Positions 44,968 to 55,029 of a DNA stretch of 64,000 nucleotides are shown here, piece by piece (the first letter of the stretch is position 1; every line of letters begins with the position of its first letter). The translations under genes were made by a program, and so were the position numbers. The notes beneath the pieces were generated by a model. The model worked only from the letters and a program-made list of their open reading frames with translations, searched no databases and had not been told where the DNA came from. This DNA is from an uncultured Pseudomonadales bacterium. GTDB taxonomy: Bacteria; Pseudomonadota; Gammaproteobacteria; Pseudomonadales; Cellvibrionaceae. The stretch spans positions 248,001 through 312,000 of the forward strand of contig CANLBN010000002.1 of assembly GCA_947488935.1 (NCBI GenBank). The letters are read 5' to 3'.

Positions 44968-46236
44968 TCATGTTACAACTTTGATGAAGATATCTTCATA
45001 GCGTTGAGATATTTTTTCCCAGTTTAATGTAGACTGCCATTTTTCGCGGCCATTTTCTCCAAGCTGCATGAGTAATTCTGGTTTTTCCATTGCTTGTAGC
45101 ATATCTTCTGCTAACACATGTTCATCGACTCTGGTATATCCATCTTTATCAACGGTTGAATCGCAGATCAAACCTGACTGAGTCCATTCTGCAATTTCAG
45201 GAGAGTTTCCAACTGATACAGATAAAAATGGTGTTCCTGCCGCTGCAGTTTCAAATAAGACCAAAGGTGAATATTCTATATTGGATGCAAAAACAAATAA
45301 GTCTGAGTTCATAAATGCCTGTACTAACTCTGGTCTATCCAAGTTTTTAATCAATACATTCTTGTTGCCTTGTGTCTTATTTATTCGTTCAGCTATTTTT
45401 TGAATAGAGTGTTGGGGTTTTAAGTATTTTTTGACCAGTAAGTCAATTAAATAAATCAAACCGCGGTTTTTAATAGTACTGATTAGTTTTTTGAGTAAAT
45501 GGCTTGCTCCGCCATCGAGAGCCGAAAGAGTATTTCCATTTAATATTAATGTTGAGTGCTTTCCCGATGCTAACTTTAATAATTCAAAAGCCTTTATCAA
45601 CTCAAGATGACCCTTAATTCCGGTGAAGGTCCCAACGGTTAAAAAGGTAAATGAATCTTTTTGTATTTTATGCCGTTCTCTAAAATGACTATCTTTGTTA
45701 GCGCTAAAATCTTCTTTACTTGCGCCACAAGGAATAATACTCATGTTGTTTAGGCCATTTTCTTTGGCAAAATTAATGTCCCTATAGTCTGTCGAATGAA
45801 AAACAAGGTGGTCAATTTTAGATAGGATGTTTGGCATCTTATTAAAGTATTCTGAAAATATGGGGTCATACAAACCAGAGAAGCCACAGGGTATAAAGAC
45901 TGTTCGAGTGTTATCTAGCTTTTCAATAATGGGAAATAATGCATCAAAGGTCCATTGCTGGGCTGCCATTACCATTATAACGTCGAATTTTTCTTGCAGG
46001 ATATATTGGTGATAAGGCTCTATATCTCCTTGTATACCAGTAGAATAACAGCCAGAGATATCAAACTCTTTAATCTTTACTCCATTAAGTTCGGTGAACT
46101 CACGCTCATCGATTTTGCCTGTGGCAATGGTGATCTGATGGCCACGTTTTACCAAGTTCTCTGCAAGTTGCCGCATAACTTCCTGTACACCACCTACGCT
46201 GGGTGTGTAGAACTGGCTTCCAAAGAGAATTTTCAT
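44968..46236 (-). CDS. Glycosyltransferase family 4
   Basis: 422 aa GT-B fold: ILFGSQFYTPSVGGVQEVMRQL glycine-rich acceptor loop, FLTVGTFTGIKGHLELIKAF donor-domain start, and the EX7E-type FASNIEYSPLVLFETAAAG. Likely cytoplasmic, retaining transferase adding one residue of the repeat unit. Confidence 0.88.
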   Translation of the reverse strand: MKILFGSQFYTPSVGGVQEVMRQLAENLVKRGHQITIATGKIDEREFTELNGVKIKEFDISGCYSTGIQGDIEPYHQYILQEKFDVIMVMAAQQWTFDALFPIIEKLDNTRTVFIPCGFSGLYDPIFSEYFNKMPNILSKIDHLVFHSTDYRDINFAKENGLNNMSIIPCGASKEDFSANKDSHFRERHKIQKDSFTFLTVGTFTGIKGHLELIKAFELLKLASGKHSTLILNGNTLSALDGGASHLLKKLISTIKNRGLIYLIDLLVKKYLKPQHSIQKIAERINKTQGNKNVLIKNLDRPELVQAFMNSDLFVFASNIEYSPLVLFETAAAGTPFLSVSVGNSPEIAEWTQSGLICDSTVDKDGYTRVDEHVLAEDMLQAMEKPELLMQLGENGREKWQSTLNWEKISQRYEDIFIKVVT

Positions 46237-46264
46237 TAAAGCTTAATCCTAACAAGACACATTG

Positions 46265-47197
46265 TTATTTTTTCCACCATTTAATTGTTCGTTCTAAGCC
46301 TTCTTTCATAGTTGTTTTTGGCGACCATGCTAATTTATCTTTCGCACGTTTAATGTCAAGTACATTGCGAGAGATGTCTACTTTTCTGGCAGGTTCAAAA
46401 TTTATTTTTAGTGTATCGCCTGTTGCAGTGTTAATTGCATTGCATACCTCTAGTAAAGATAGGCCAGTGCTTGAAGCTATATTAATGCTGTCCGTAAAAG
46501 GGTTTTGTAAACATGCTAATGTAAAGGCCTCTGCAATATCATCTATATAAATATAGTCTCGTACTATGCTTCCATCTCCCCAGATATTTAAGACTTCATC
46601 ATTAAATATGGCTGACATAGCTGCGGCAATAAAACCTTGGTTACGCTTAATTAGTTGTCCTGGCCCATAAGGGTTGGATAACCTAAGTGATAGGGTATCC
46701 ATGCCCGTAGTCCGTTTTATAATAGATAGGTAGAGCTCTGTTGTAAGCTTAGATACTCCATAAGTGGATATAGGTGATTTTTCTTGGCTTTCTAAAATTT
46801 TTTCGGTACTCGATGGCCCATAAATAGTACCTCCTGAGGATGCAAAGATAAACTGTTTACAACCGTTAACAGCACATGTTTCTGCAAATTGAATAACAGG
46901 TAATAATTCATCTCTTATTTCTTTTTCAATGCTTGGTATTCCAATGCCTGGTGAGTTATTCCCACCTAAAAAAATAACTCTATCGCAGTTATTTAGCGCT
47001 TGGGTGACCAGGTCATGATTTGTGGTGGTTCCATTATAAGTTTGTACATCACTTGGGAAGTTACTATGAATAAATGAGTCTAAGACCCGGACGCTAAACC
47101 CTGCATGAAGTAGTGACTGAACTGTTGCAAAACCGATAAAGCCACTACCACCAACCACTAATATCTTTTCTTTATTTTTTTTCACAGTAGTACTCAT
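46265..47197 (-). CDS. NAD-dependent epimerase/dehydratase (GalE-like)
   Basis: 310 aa from the ATG at 47197 (a TTG at 47227 would add ten residues). Motifs VVGGSGFIGFATVQSLLHAG, IFASSGGTIYGPS, the intact catalytic STYGVSKLTTELY, RLSNPYGPGQ, and RDYIYIDDIAEAF. GalE/WbpP-type sugar nucleotide C4 epimerase or related dehydratase. 33 nt after the preceding methyltransferase gene. Confidence 0.84.
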   Translation of the reverse strand: MSTTVKKNKEKILVVGGSGFIGFATVQSLLHAGFSVRVLDSFIHSNFPSDVQTYNGTTTNHDLVTQALNNCDRVIFLGGNNSPGIGIPSIEKEIRDELLPVIQFAETCAVNGCKQFIFASSGGTIYGPSSTEKILESQEKSPISTYGVSKLTTELYLSIIKRTTGMDTLSLRLSNPYGPGQLIKRNQGFIAAAMSAIFNDEVLNIWGDGSIVRDYIYIDDIAEAFTLACLQNPFTDSINIASSTGLSLLEVCNAINTATGDTLKINFEPARKVDISRNVLDIKRAKDKLAWSPKTTMKEGLERTIKWWKK

Positions 47198-47230
47198 TAA
47201 TTGTAATGTTTTAGGAGTAAATACCAACTG

Positions 47231-48304
47231 CTAAATACTAAAAACTAATATCTCTGAATGAAAGCCATCTATTGTTTTCCTGCCAAAAGGTATGACGTTT
47301 TCGCCACAAAGCGTATAGCCATGTTGTTCTAGGCGATTTATATAGAAATTCCTTTCGACTGGTTCTATTACATGTGAGTTATCTGTTTCGTCGGGGACGG
47401 TATTTTTTCCTTCTCTTAGGTTTCTTAGCATAATGAACTTAGGTTTAAGAGTTGATATAACTTTAAGATAATTATCGACAATTTCTGGTTCCATCTCTTG
47501 AAATGAAATAGAATTGACAAATACATCAATAGTACCTTTGAGACTTTCAATCTTCCAAGAAGGTAGAACGCTTATATTAGGTAAATCGCTAATCTTAATT
47601 TCTGAGTTTTCTATGCTGTTCATGTAGCCATACACTTGCTTGTTAGTAAATGTTTCTCTTAGATAATACTCAGCAATGCAGCAGGAAGGAGAGATATCTA
47701 CATCGATATATTTTAATTCTGGGGCTCCTGTTTTTAATAAGACTTCTCCAAGGCTACCCCATCCGCCACCAATTTCCATATAAGTCGTCGGTGTAAAGTC
47801 GCCCATGCATTCTCTAAGGAATAATAATTGGTGTAAATAATTTAATGAATGCCTAGAGTATATTTTACCTTCGAAGTTAAATTGTTCTTGAGGTGATCCA
47901 ATACTGCCTTCACTGAATTTTGAGAAGTCTAACCCGCATGCAGGCCCTTTATCAGCAGCAACAAGTACTCTATAGTCGCTAATAGCATTCATATTTCCCG
48001 ATAAATAAAATTCTAGAAACTCTATTTGCTTATTGGATAGGTTTTTTTGTTCGGCAAGCTTAATGAATTCGGTTTTTATCTCTGTAGATATTTCATTGAA
48101 GGGGTAACCATAATGAGCAACAAATAAAGCATGGCAACTTGAAGTTTCTTTGAAATGATTAAAGCCAAATTTCTCCATGTCATCGAAAAGTCGCGTAACC
48201 CATGGGTCCCAGAAATTAGATGGTTTATATCGCTCAGGTGCCTGCTTTAGTCCCTTTATGCTCTCTTCCATTATATTCATATAGTTTTTTTGGGTATCTT
48301 TCAT
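47231..48304 (-). CDS. Putative sugar O-methyltransferase
   Basis: 357 aa. A glycine-rich SAM loop TYMEIGGGWGSLGEVLL follows a long N-terminal helical domain; then YIDVDISPSCCIAEYYL and NSISFQEMEPEIVDNYL. The pattern is that of the 'putative sugar O-methyltransferase' family found in O-antigen and EPS clusters. Probably methylates a sugar hydroxyl of the repeat unit. Confidence 0.75.
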   Translation of the reverse strand: MKDTQKNYMNIMEESIKGLKQAPERYKPSNFWDPWVTRLFDDMEKFGFNHFKETSSCHALFVAHYGYPFNEISTEIKTEFIKLAEQKNLSNKQIEFLEFYLSGNMNAISDYRVLVAADKGPACGLDFSKFSEGSIGSPQEQFNFEGKIYSRHSLNYLHQLLFLRECMGDFTPTTYMEIGGGWGSLGEVLLKTGAPELKYIDVDISPSCCIAEYYLRETFTNKQVYGYMNSIENSEIKISDLPNISVLPSWKIESLKGTIDVFVNSISFQEMEPEIVDNYLKVISTLKPKFIMLRNLREGKNTVPDETDNSHVIEPVERNFYINRLEQHGYTLCGENVIPFGRKTIDGFHSEILVFSI

Positions 48305-48552
48305 TGTTTAAGCGCCTTAAGTTTTATTCTGTGTAATTAGTTTTAAGCTTATATTTATGTCTGATAAATTGTTGAATATTAATTTTTTATTTTATCCGTA
48401 ATAGTAGATGTACTTATATTAACGATTTATAAACAGGTAATTCAATAAATCTACTGATGTCTACTACTAAAATGATTTTTCTATAGTTTTTAATCTTTCT
48501 AATTTAAATCTATTTTTATGATTTATCCACCATTTTATGAGCATATATAGAT
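48305..48552. other. AT-rich gap inside the glycan operon
   Basis: 248 bp, strongly AT-rich, no ORF or hairpin terminator recognised. One of the longest gaps in the minus-strand operon, so it may hold a secondary promoter for the seven genes to its left. Confidence 0.4.
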
Positions 48553-49431
48553 TCATTTTTGACCTAGTGTTTTTAGGTGCTGATATATTTTAAAGTTAGA
48601 GTGATGCCTTTCATCAAGGAAAAGAAAAGTGTCACCCCAAATAGTATCTTCACCTCCGGCAATAATTTTTTTTATCTCTTCAGCTGTAACTATTCTGTTT
48701 TCTTTATGTGTAGTCCATGCTTCGTAACCCCTGTTCCAGAACTCTTGAAAAGTTACCAGTAGGTCAGGGTTAATTCTAACCCCTTCTGGCTGATGAGCAG
48801 ATGATGATATCTCAACAAGCCATATAGGTTTCGGTTGCATGTCAAACATCTTTTTTGAGCCTTCAAGCATGCTCTTTTCAGCGCCTTCTATATCCACCAT
48901 TACTAAGCATTGCTGATTTTTTAGGCTGCTGCCTACTATTTTGTCCAGTGTTGAGATAGGGGCAAGTTGTGATGGACTTTCTTCTCCAGCCCACCCCTTA
49001 ATAATTGAAGCTCCAGTACCTCCACCAAAAATATCAATAACGCCAGACTTATTTCCTAGTGCTATGGGGTATATCTCGATCCCTTCTTCCCAGTTGTTTG
49101 CCTTTATATTACGTAGGAGTAGCTCTATATTTTGATGAACTGGTTCAAAAGCGATGACTTGTTTGTTGCTCTTGAGGGCAAGGCAGCAATAATATCCTAT
49201 GTTCGCTCCTGCATTGACCAATGTATCAATCGAAGGTAGTAGTATATTAAATATTTTTGTTTCTCCAGGTTCAAACGTTCCTGATTGCATGGACTTATTT
49301 CCGGCTAGTTTGAATCCCATTTCGGTTTCTACTGGCTCTTCTTTACTTTCCCACAGATATTTGACTTGAAAATATTTTTTTGCAAGGCTAGGGAATAACT
49401 TCTTTAATATTTTTTTAATAAAAGTTTTCAT
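48553..49431 (-). CDS. FkbM family methyltransferase
   Basis: 292 aa. LVNAGANIGYYCCLALKSNKQ SAM motif, VIAFEPVHQNIELLLRNIKAN, and CLVMVDIEGAEKSMLEG (the FkbM DIEG block). FkbM enzymes O-methylate hydroxyls of glycans and polyketides. No membrane segments. Confidence 0.87.
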   Translation of the reverse strand: MKTFIKKILKKLFPSLAKKYFQVKYLWESKEEPVETEMGFKLAGNKSMQSGTFEPGETKIFNILLPSIDTLVNAGANIGYYCCLALKSNKQVIAFEPVHQNIELLLRNIKANNWEEGIEIYPIALGNKSGVIDIFGGGTGASIIKGWAGEESPSQLAPISTLDKIVGSSLKNQQCLVMVDIEGAEKSMLEGSKKMFDMQPKPIWLVEISSSAHQPEGVRINPDLLVTFQEFWNRGYEAWTTHKENRIVTAEEIKKIIAGGEDTIWGDTFLFLDERHHSNFKIYQHLKTLGQK

Positions 49432-49486
49432 TGATCACCGCCTTTTAGAGTTATTAAGTGCAATTAGTTTTTAGATATCTACAACT

Positions 49487-50368
49487 TTATTGTTTCTCCC
49501 AGCTTATAGGCAACAGATCTTTGGTATCCTTATCTACCCCTATAAACCAATTTTTTGGCGCTACCACTCTCTTTTCTTTTGATTTTCCTAGCCAAGCTCC
49601 CCACCAGCTTAGTGAGCTATTAGCAATAATGAAATGATCACAGGAAGACATTAAGAGTAAATCCCAATGTGCTTCTTTAGAGCTATTGATATCTACAATC
49701 GTATACGGAGTTTCTAGTTGTAGATTTTTTTTAACCCATTGACAGTCATCTGAGAATATATAGCAGTGTGGATTGTCAAAGGAAGATTCTAGTTGCGATA
49801 GGGCTTCTTGATAGTAGTTTAAAGAGCATGAGGCATAGGTTTTTGAAGCTGCTTTGTCTGATATATAGTCACCACGTCTAATGTGCAGGCAAATAGAGTC
49901 TTTTGTTGAGATGTTTTTTAAGATATGTTGGCATTTACTAGGAATTTTCTCTCTGAAATTAAGGTCGTTTCGAATTTCATTCGTAAATTCTTTAAAATAT
50001 TTTTCGCTTTGCCAATAGCCTTCTAAAAAAGTAGGTGCGCTAATCTCATCGAAACCATGTGAGAAGTGAAAATGAGGTTCACGGTAAATGCTAACTCCCA
50101 TGCGTTTATTATAAAATCGCCTAGAAAATCTACTGGAAAATTGCTGAATCTTTGTAGGAAAAAGAGATAATCCTATACGTTCTTTTCCTGAAATCGAAAA
50201 GGGAGTTAATGCGTAACTTCTATCTTGCCTTCCTGAGAACCAAGATAAATCTAATTCTAACCGGTAGCCTAGTCTAAGTGAAAGTGACCTGCCAGCAGCA
50301 TATTGGAACAATTGATTCCCAAGGCCGCCAGAAAGCCCGACAATAATAACATCTTTGTTTTTTTTCAT
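49487..50368 (-). CDS. Alpha-1,2-fucosyltransferase-like (GT11)
   Basis: 293 aa from the ATG at 50368, 5 nt after the previous stop. GT11 motifs: GLSGGLGNQLFQYAAGRSL, CLHIRRGDY (GDP-fucose-binding HxRxGD-type), and the C-terminal IIANSSLSWWGAWLG. Enzymes of this group transfer L-fucose, or a related 6-deoxyhexose, from a GDP donor. The locus has gmd but I see no clear fcl/wcaG in the window, so the donor may be another GDP-6-deoxyhexose or fcl may lie outside. Confidence 0.88.
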   Translation of the reverse strand: MKKNKDVIIVGLSGGLGNQLFQYAAGRSLSLRLGYRLELDLSWFSGRQDRSYALTPFSISGKERIGLSLFPTKIQQFSSRFSRRFYNKRMGVSIYREPHFHFSHGFDEISAPTFLEGYWQSEKYFKEFTNEIRNDLNFREKIPSKCQHILKNISTKDSICLHIRRGDYISDKAASKTYASCSLNYYQEALSQLESSFDNPHCYIFSDDCQWVKKNLQLETPYTIVDINSSKEAHWDLLLMSSCDHFIIANSSLSWWGAWLGKSKEKRVVAPKNWFIGVDKDTKDLLPISWEKQ

Positions 50369-50372
50369 TATG

Positions 50373-51101
50373 CTATCTGTTAATAACTTTTTTAAAAAAG
50401 CTGTAGGTTTTACCAAATAAAGTGATCGGAGAGTATAAGAAACCTAGATGGTACGATCTTATTGCTTCAATCTCTTTATTGGAAAGTTCCACATCACCTG
50501 ATGCCCCGCCTCGCTGATGTAGTGCTGTGGTTGATTTTATAATAGTAAATTTATATCTCTTAAGGTATGCACTCAGGAAAAAATTATAATCAGCAGCAAT
50601 TTTTAAGTCCTCTCTAAAAGGCATTTTTTTTAATAAGCGAGTTTTAACAAAGGAAGAGGGGTGAGGGATTGAATTATAGAAAAATAAGTGAAAAGGTTTA
50701 GCAATTAATTTCTCTACAGGATCTTTTTCTGTTCCAACCAGTGTTGTTGCACAAATAATGTCCGGCTGCCCAGTTTCCACTTCTCTTAGTACATCTGGAA
50801 AGCCATCGCCGATAAGCTCATCATCGCCATTGATAAACAGAATATAGTCACCTTTGGCATGATTGATACCTTTATTCATGGCGTTATATATTCCTGTATC
50901 TGGCTCGGATATACAGTGGTCGACAATATCATTATATTTACTAATTAAATCAAGAGTACCGTCGGTTGATACACCGTCAATAATAATGTACTCAATACTC
51001 TCATTTTTAATTTTTTTAAGGGACAATAATGTACGTTCAAGTGTAGAGCGGCAATTTTTGGTTACCGTAATAATACTTAATTTCTTTGATGTATTATTCA
51101 T
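50373..51101 (-). CDS. Glycosyltransferase family 2
   Basis: 242 aa GT-A: LSIITVTKNCRSTLERTL, IIIDGVSTDGTLDLI, NKGINHAKGDYILFINGDDEL. WcaA-like and often found in colanic-acid and O-antigen loci. It overlaps the stop of the upstream gmd-like gene by 8 nt. Confidence 0.89.
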   Translation of the reverse strand: MNNTSKKLSIITVTKNCRSTLERTLLSLKKIKNESIEYIIIDGVSTDGTLDLISKYNDIVDHCISEPDTGIYNAMNKGINHAKGDYILFINGDDELIGDGFPDVLREVETGQPDIICATTLVGTEKDPVEKLIAKPFHLFFYNSIPHPSSFVKTRLLKKMPFREDLKIAADYNFFLSAYLKRYKFTIIKSTTALHQRGGASGDVELSNKEIEAIRSYHLGFLYSPITLFGKTYSFFKKVINR

Positions 51102-52059
51102 GAATACCTTTTTCGAAAGCGATTAACTCAGAGATTAACTCAGGGAATTGTACGGTCGCCGACCAATTAAGTATAGTCTTAGCTTTTCTCGGATTTCCTG
51201 CGCTGTGTATTATTTCTGAAGGCCTAAACAAGTTATTGTCAATATCGACATGCTCCTCCCAGTCTAGATTTAGGCACTGAAATACTTCACTAATAAAATC
51301 TTTTAATGAATGGCTCTTACCTGTTGCAATAACGTAATCGTCTGCTTGCTCTTGCTGTAGCATTCGCCACATTGCATCTACAAAATCTGGAGCCCATCCC
51401 CAGTCCCTTATAATATCAACCTTACCTAATTGAAGTTTTTCTTGAGAGCCATTAGCGATTTTATAGGCTGTTGAAACTATTTTTCTAGTAACAAAACGAG
51501 AAGGGCGTAAGGGGGATTCATGATTAAATAGAATGCCATTACAGCAAAACAGCCCATAGGCTTCTCGGTAATTAGCAACTAGCCAGTGGGCAGATGCCTT
51601 AGCAACGCCATATGGGCTGCGTGGCCTGAAGGGTGTCAATTCATTAGCTTGTTCATCGGTAGCAACATCGCCAAAGCATTCGCTAGAACTGGCGTGATAT
51701 ACGCGTATGCTATCATTTATAAAGCGTACCGCTTCTAATAAATTTAGTATGCCAGAGGTAATGCTTTCAATGGTTTCGGCAGGCTGGTCAAAAGATAAAC
51801 CTACAGAGCTTTGGCCGGATAAAAAATAAACCTCATCCGGCTTGGCACGATTTAATGCATTCAAAACACTTCTGAAATCACTTTGTGCCATTGAGGTAAG
51901 GGTTACTTGGCCTGCAATGCCAAGCTGCTTTAAATTGCTTAAATTAGCTATTTGAGCATCTCTAGAGGTTCCCCAGACTTGGTACCCTTTGTTTAATAAT
52001 AGTTGGGCTAAATAAGATCCATCTTGGCCTGATATACCACATATTAATGCTCGTTTCAT
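51094..52059 (-). CDS. Second GDP-mannose 4,6-dehydratase-like SDR
   Basis: 321 aa, about 50 residues shorter than the gmd at 41310. [37 protein letters not shown], intact RSPYGVAKASAHW, and NHESPLRPSRFVTRKI, which is Gmd-specific. It could be a true Gmd isoenzyme or a GDP-4-keto-6-deoxymannose reductase (RMD), which belongs to the same subfamily. An RMD would produce GDP-D-rhamnose. Overlaps its neighbours at both ends. Confidence 0.85.
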   Translation of the reverse strand: MKRALICGISGQDGSYLAQLLLNKGYQVWGTSRDAQIANLSNLKQLGIAGQVTLTSMAQSDFRSVLNALNRAKPDEVYFLSGQSSVGLSFDQPAETIESITSGILNLLEAVRFINDSIRVYHASSSECFGDVATDEQANELTPFRPRSPYGVAKASAHWLVANYREAYGLFCCNGILFNHESPLRPSRFVTRKIVSTAYKIANGSQEKLQLGKVDIIRDWGWAPDFVDAMWRMLQQEQADDYVIATGKSHSLKDFISEVFQCLNLDWEEHVDIDNNLFRPSEIIHSAGNPRKAKTILNWSATVQFPELISELIAFEKGIHE

Positions 52060-53171
52060 AGTAAATCTCGATAAACTGCTAGTGTTTCATCTGCGCATTT
52101 CTTCCAACTAAAGAGCTTCTGGCGTTCTATTCCTAAGGAACGAAGTTCTGATTGGCGTGAAGGAGAGTCTAAAACATTTTCTAAGGCTGCAGTGATAGAC
52201 TCACTATTGGTCGGATCAAAGTATTCACCTGCATTCCCAATCACTTCGGGTAGCGAGCTGGTATTACTTGCTATAACAGGGCAATTTGATGCCATAGCTT
52301 CAAGTGGTGGGATACCAAATCCTTCGTAGAGAGATGGGTAAATAAAAGCAGTCGCTTTACAATAGAGTTGAGCTAATATTTGATCTGATCCGCCGTAGTG
52401 GATTAATTGCTCAGAGTCTATGCCTAAGCTGCTAGCGAATAAGTATTCTTTTTTAGTAATATCTCCCCCACCAAAGCAAACAATATCAAAGTTTTTACTA
52501 AGCTTTGAAGATAAAGAGAAGGCCTCTATAAAACCATTGAAGTTTTTATAGCTAGCTCGACTACCTACATAGAGAATATATGGTTTTGTATGATTCTGTG
52601 CTAGTGAATTCGAGTTAGCACTAGATTTGCTACTGAATATATCATCGACACCTAGATAAGTGATAGAGGTCTTGTCTTTTTCTATACCACAAAAATTAAT
52701 CAAGTCTCGTTGGGTGCTTTCTGAGATACAGATAACATGATCTGCACGAAGTACTGCAGCTTTTTTTGCTTCTACAGTTAAATGTCCTTGGTTGAACATA
52801 TCAGGGTAACGTTCGTGAATAAAATCATAAACCGTTAGTACTCGTTTTGCTTGTTTAGGTTTGAAGTTATCGTGAGTATAATAAGTTTCATGGATAATAT
52901 CAGGTGAATAACGTTTCATAGATAATCTAGCTATGTACTTACTCGCTTCCATGCCAAGCCGTGTTAATTTAGGGGGCAGAGTAGGCAGTAATAATCCTGA
53001 TTGAGTTAAGTGTTTAATTGGGTGTAGATTTTTATTAAAGTGCAGTGGTGCAAAAACCCTTGATTCAATATCACTTTTTTCAGAAAAGTGTTTTGCAATA
53101 TTACAGAAGTAACGAGAAATCCCACCATATTCTTGCAGTAAAAAAACTTGTTGATCAAATGCTATTTTCAA
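52056..53171 (-). CDS. Glycosyltransferase family 4 (mannosyltransferase-like)
   Basis: 371 aa GT-B. IAFDQQVFLLQEYGGISRYF acceptor loop, ILYVGSRASYKNFNGFIEAF, and IYPSLYEGFGIPPLEAMASN (EX7E motif). Resembles WbaZ/WbdB-type GT4 enzymes using GDP-mannose or GDP-6-deoxyhexoses; donor assignment is inference. Overlaps upstream gene by 17 nt. Confidence 0.9.
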   Translation of the reverse strand: MKIAFDQQVFLLQEYGGISRYFCNIAKHFSEKSDIESRVFAPLHFNKNLHPIKHLTQSGLLLPTLPPKLTRLGMEASKYIARLSMKRYSPDIIHETYYTHDNFKPKQAKRVLTVYDFIHERYPDMFNQGHLTVEAKKAAVLRADHVICISESTQRDLINFCGIEKDKTSITYLGVDDIFSSKSSANSNSLAQNHTKPYILYVGSRASYKNFNGFIEAFSLSSKLSKNFDIVCFGGGDITKKEYLFASSLGIDSEQLIHYGGSDQILAQLYCKATAFIYPSLYEGFGIPPLEAMASNCPVIASNTSSLPEVIGNAGEYFDPTNSESITAALENVLDSPSRQSELRSLGIERQKLFSWKKCADETLAVYRDLL

Positions 53172-55029
53172 GGTTTACTCCCTCTCCCGATAGCCATTCT
53201 TGAGAAAAAAGATTATTTTTACTTGATAATTTCATATCTTCGATAGGGTGTTTGTCGGTTATATCGATAACGGGCAAATGGGAAATCATGTCAGCCCCTT
53301 TTATGCCGTCTATGTATAGCATTTCTCCTGTCTCACTTCGTGCTTCCCTTGCTTTGCAAGGGTAAATTGAAGTCTTTTCTATGCTATCTAGTACGTGATG
53401 GGCTAGATCGTTACGAATAAAAAACGCATTGCAGCCTGAGGATGTAGTACCTATACACGTATAGCCTTTTTCTTTTCCAAGAGATATCAATGCTTGTATT
53501 GAAGCGCCAAAATATAGCAATGAATGATGTGCCTCTTTTCGCTGAAAATCAGGCTGATAAGGAATCGTTAATGGGTAAATATCCCCAAAAGCAGTGTTAT
53601 ATTCACAAATAACAATAGCTGGATTTATCGTTGTGATAGCTTCCCATACCCAGTAGTCGTTGCCGTCAATATCAACGGAGAGTAAGCCAATATCATTTTG
53701 GAAGCCTGATTCACTGATAAGGGTGTTGATGTTTTCAGTAGTAATAAATGCTTGTTTAGCTTCTATATCATATTTCCAATAGATTTCTTGGCTTTTAATT
53801 GCTGATATATTTTCTTCAGAGCCATCAATAATTAGACCGCGCCAATTTTTTGATTGTAGTAGTAAACGTGTATTCGATTCCCTATAGTCGCTTACTCCAA
53901 ATTCAACGAAGCTAGGGTTTATTGATGGTATTAAATTAACTAACCAATCGATAATGCCATCTTCCCCCCACTGTGAGAATGCTTTAAATTCTATATCTCT
54001 TAACTCTTTAGTTGTAGTTTTTTCCTTGTTTTTTTCTGCTATAAGTTGAGCTTGTAAAATAAGCTGTTGCTCGGCTAGTGTAAGGGTAGGCGTATTAGCG
54101 CTCTCGATGAAACGGCGTAATCTCAGGCTGACTTTTGAGAATAAAGACATTGCTCTTTTCTTCTGGTTTTTAAAAATTGGCTTAATATAAGAATGATAGA
54201 ATGGATAAATTTCTGCAAAGAGTTGGCTTTTGGCAGAAAAAAGGTTGAGCTTTAATAGTTTTATTACTAGTTTCACTCTCCAAAAGAGAGGCTGGTTGTT
54301 AGTCATTTTTAGTGTGTAAAGGCTGAATTTATATAAAGGGAGTATCCAGTATATAATATGACTCCTGAATGGCCTCCACGGGTTATTACTACTTATTCCT
54401 GTAGTGCTGGATGTCATTAAACCATTTTGTGTGCGATTTATTTCCCCTTCGGTTATTAAATAAATATCAAGTGACCAGTCGGCAGCTAGATAATGTTCGC
54501 CATGATGCTCGTATTTTTTTAAAATATCTGTACGTATCAGTGAATAGAATATTCCTTGAGAGACCCAGCAGTTATTAATAAAAGTATCTAAGCGGTTTCT
54601 TATATTTCCAGTTAGGGAAAATCTAATAATGTTTTTTAGATTAGTATCAAAACAATTGGGGCATGTTGAAGCAACATAGTTCAAGTTTTTTTCAAGAAAG
54701 TTAACATTTTGTTCTACATAATCAAGTGAGCGTAAATCATCGGCCGCTGCCCACATGAAGTAGCGACCACGAGATTGATTTAATACAAAATTAAAATTAT
54801 TTGCGCCTCCTATATTTTGTGATTGTCGCACATAGGAAATCCTGCTATCTTGCGAAGCAGCTAACTCGCAAATTTTTTTCGTGTCATCTGTTGATGCGTT
54901 ATCTGAAATAATAATTTCAATGTCTTTGAATGTCTGGTTGATCAAAGAATTAAGAACTGTAGGAAGAGTTGCTTCTCCATTGTATACCGGTACTCCGATT
55001 GTTACTATCGGAAGATCTAAGTTAGTCAT
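53155..55029 (-). CDS. Fusion: GT2 glycosyltransferase plus FkbM-like methyltransferase
   Basis: 624 aa in two parts. Residues 1-~260 are a GT-A domain (VTIGVPVYNGEATLPTVLNSL, IIISDNASTDDTKKI, FMWAAADDLRSLDYV). After a basic linker near 290-340, residues ~345-590 form an FkbM-like methyltransferase: FSQWGEDGIIDWLV, FVEFGVSDYRESNTRLLL, GLLSVDIDGNDYWVWEAI. One protein could add a sugar and O-methylate it. The whole frame is uninterrupted, so the fusion looks real rather than a sequencing join. Confidence 0.83.
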   Translation of the reverse strand: MTNLDLPIVTIGVPVYNGEATLPTVLNSLINQTFKDIEIIISDNASTDDTKKICELAASQDSRISYVRQSQNIGGANNFNFVLNQSRGRYFMWAAADDLRSLDYVEQNVNFLEKNLNYVASTCPNCFDTNLKNIIRFSLTGNIRNRLDTFINNCWVSQGIFYSLIRTDILKKYEHHGEHYLAADWSLDIYLITEGEINRTQNGLMTSSTTGISSNNPWRPFRSHIIYWILPLYKFSLYTLKMTNNQPLFWRVKLVIKLLKLNLFSAKSQLFAEIYPFYHSYIKPIFKNQKKRAMSLFSKVSLRLRRFIESANTPTLTLAEQQLILQAQLIAEKNKEKTTTKELRDIEFKAFSQWGEDGIIDWLVNLIPSINPSFVEFGVSDYRESNTRLLLQSKNWRGLIIDGSEENISAIKSQEIYWKYDIEAKQAFITTENINTLISESGFQNDIGLLSVDIDGNDYWVWEAITTINPAIVICEYNTAFGDIYPLTIPYQPDFQRKEAHHSLLYFGASIQALISLGKEKGYTCIGTTSSGCNAFFIRNDLAHHVLDSIEKTSIYPCKAREARSETGEMLYIDGIKGADMISHLPVIDITDKHPIEDMKLSSKNNLFSQEWLSGEGVNLENSI

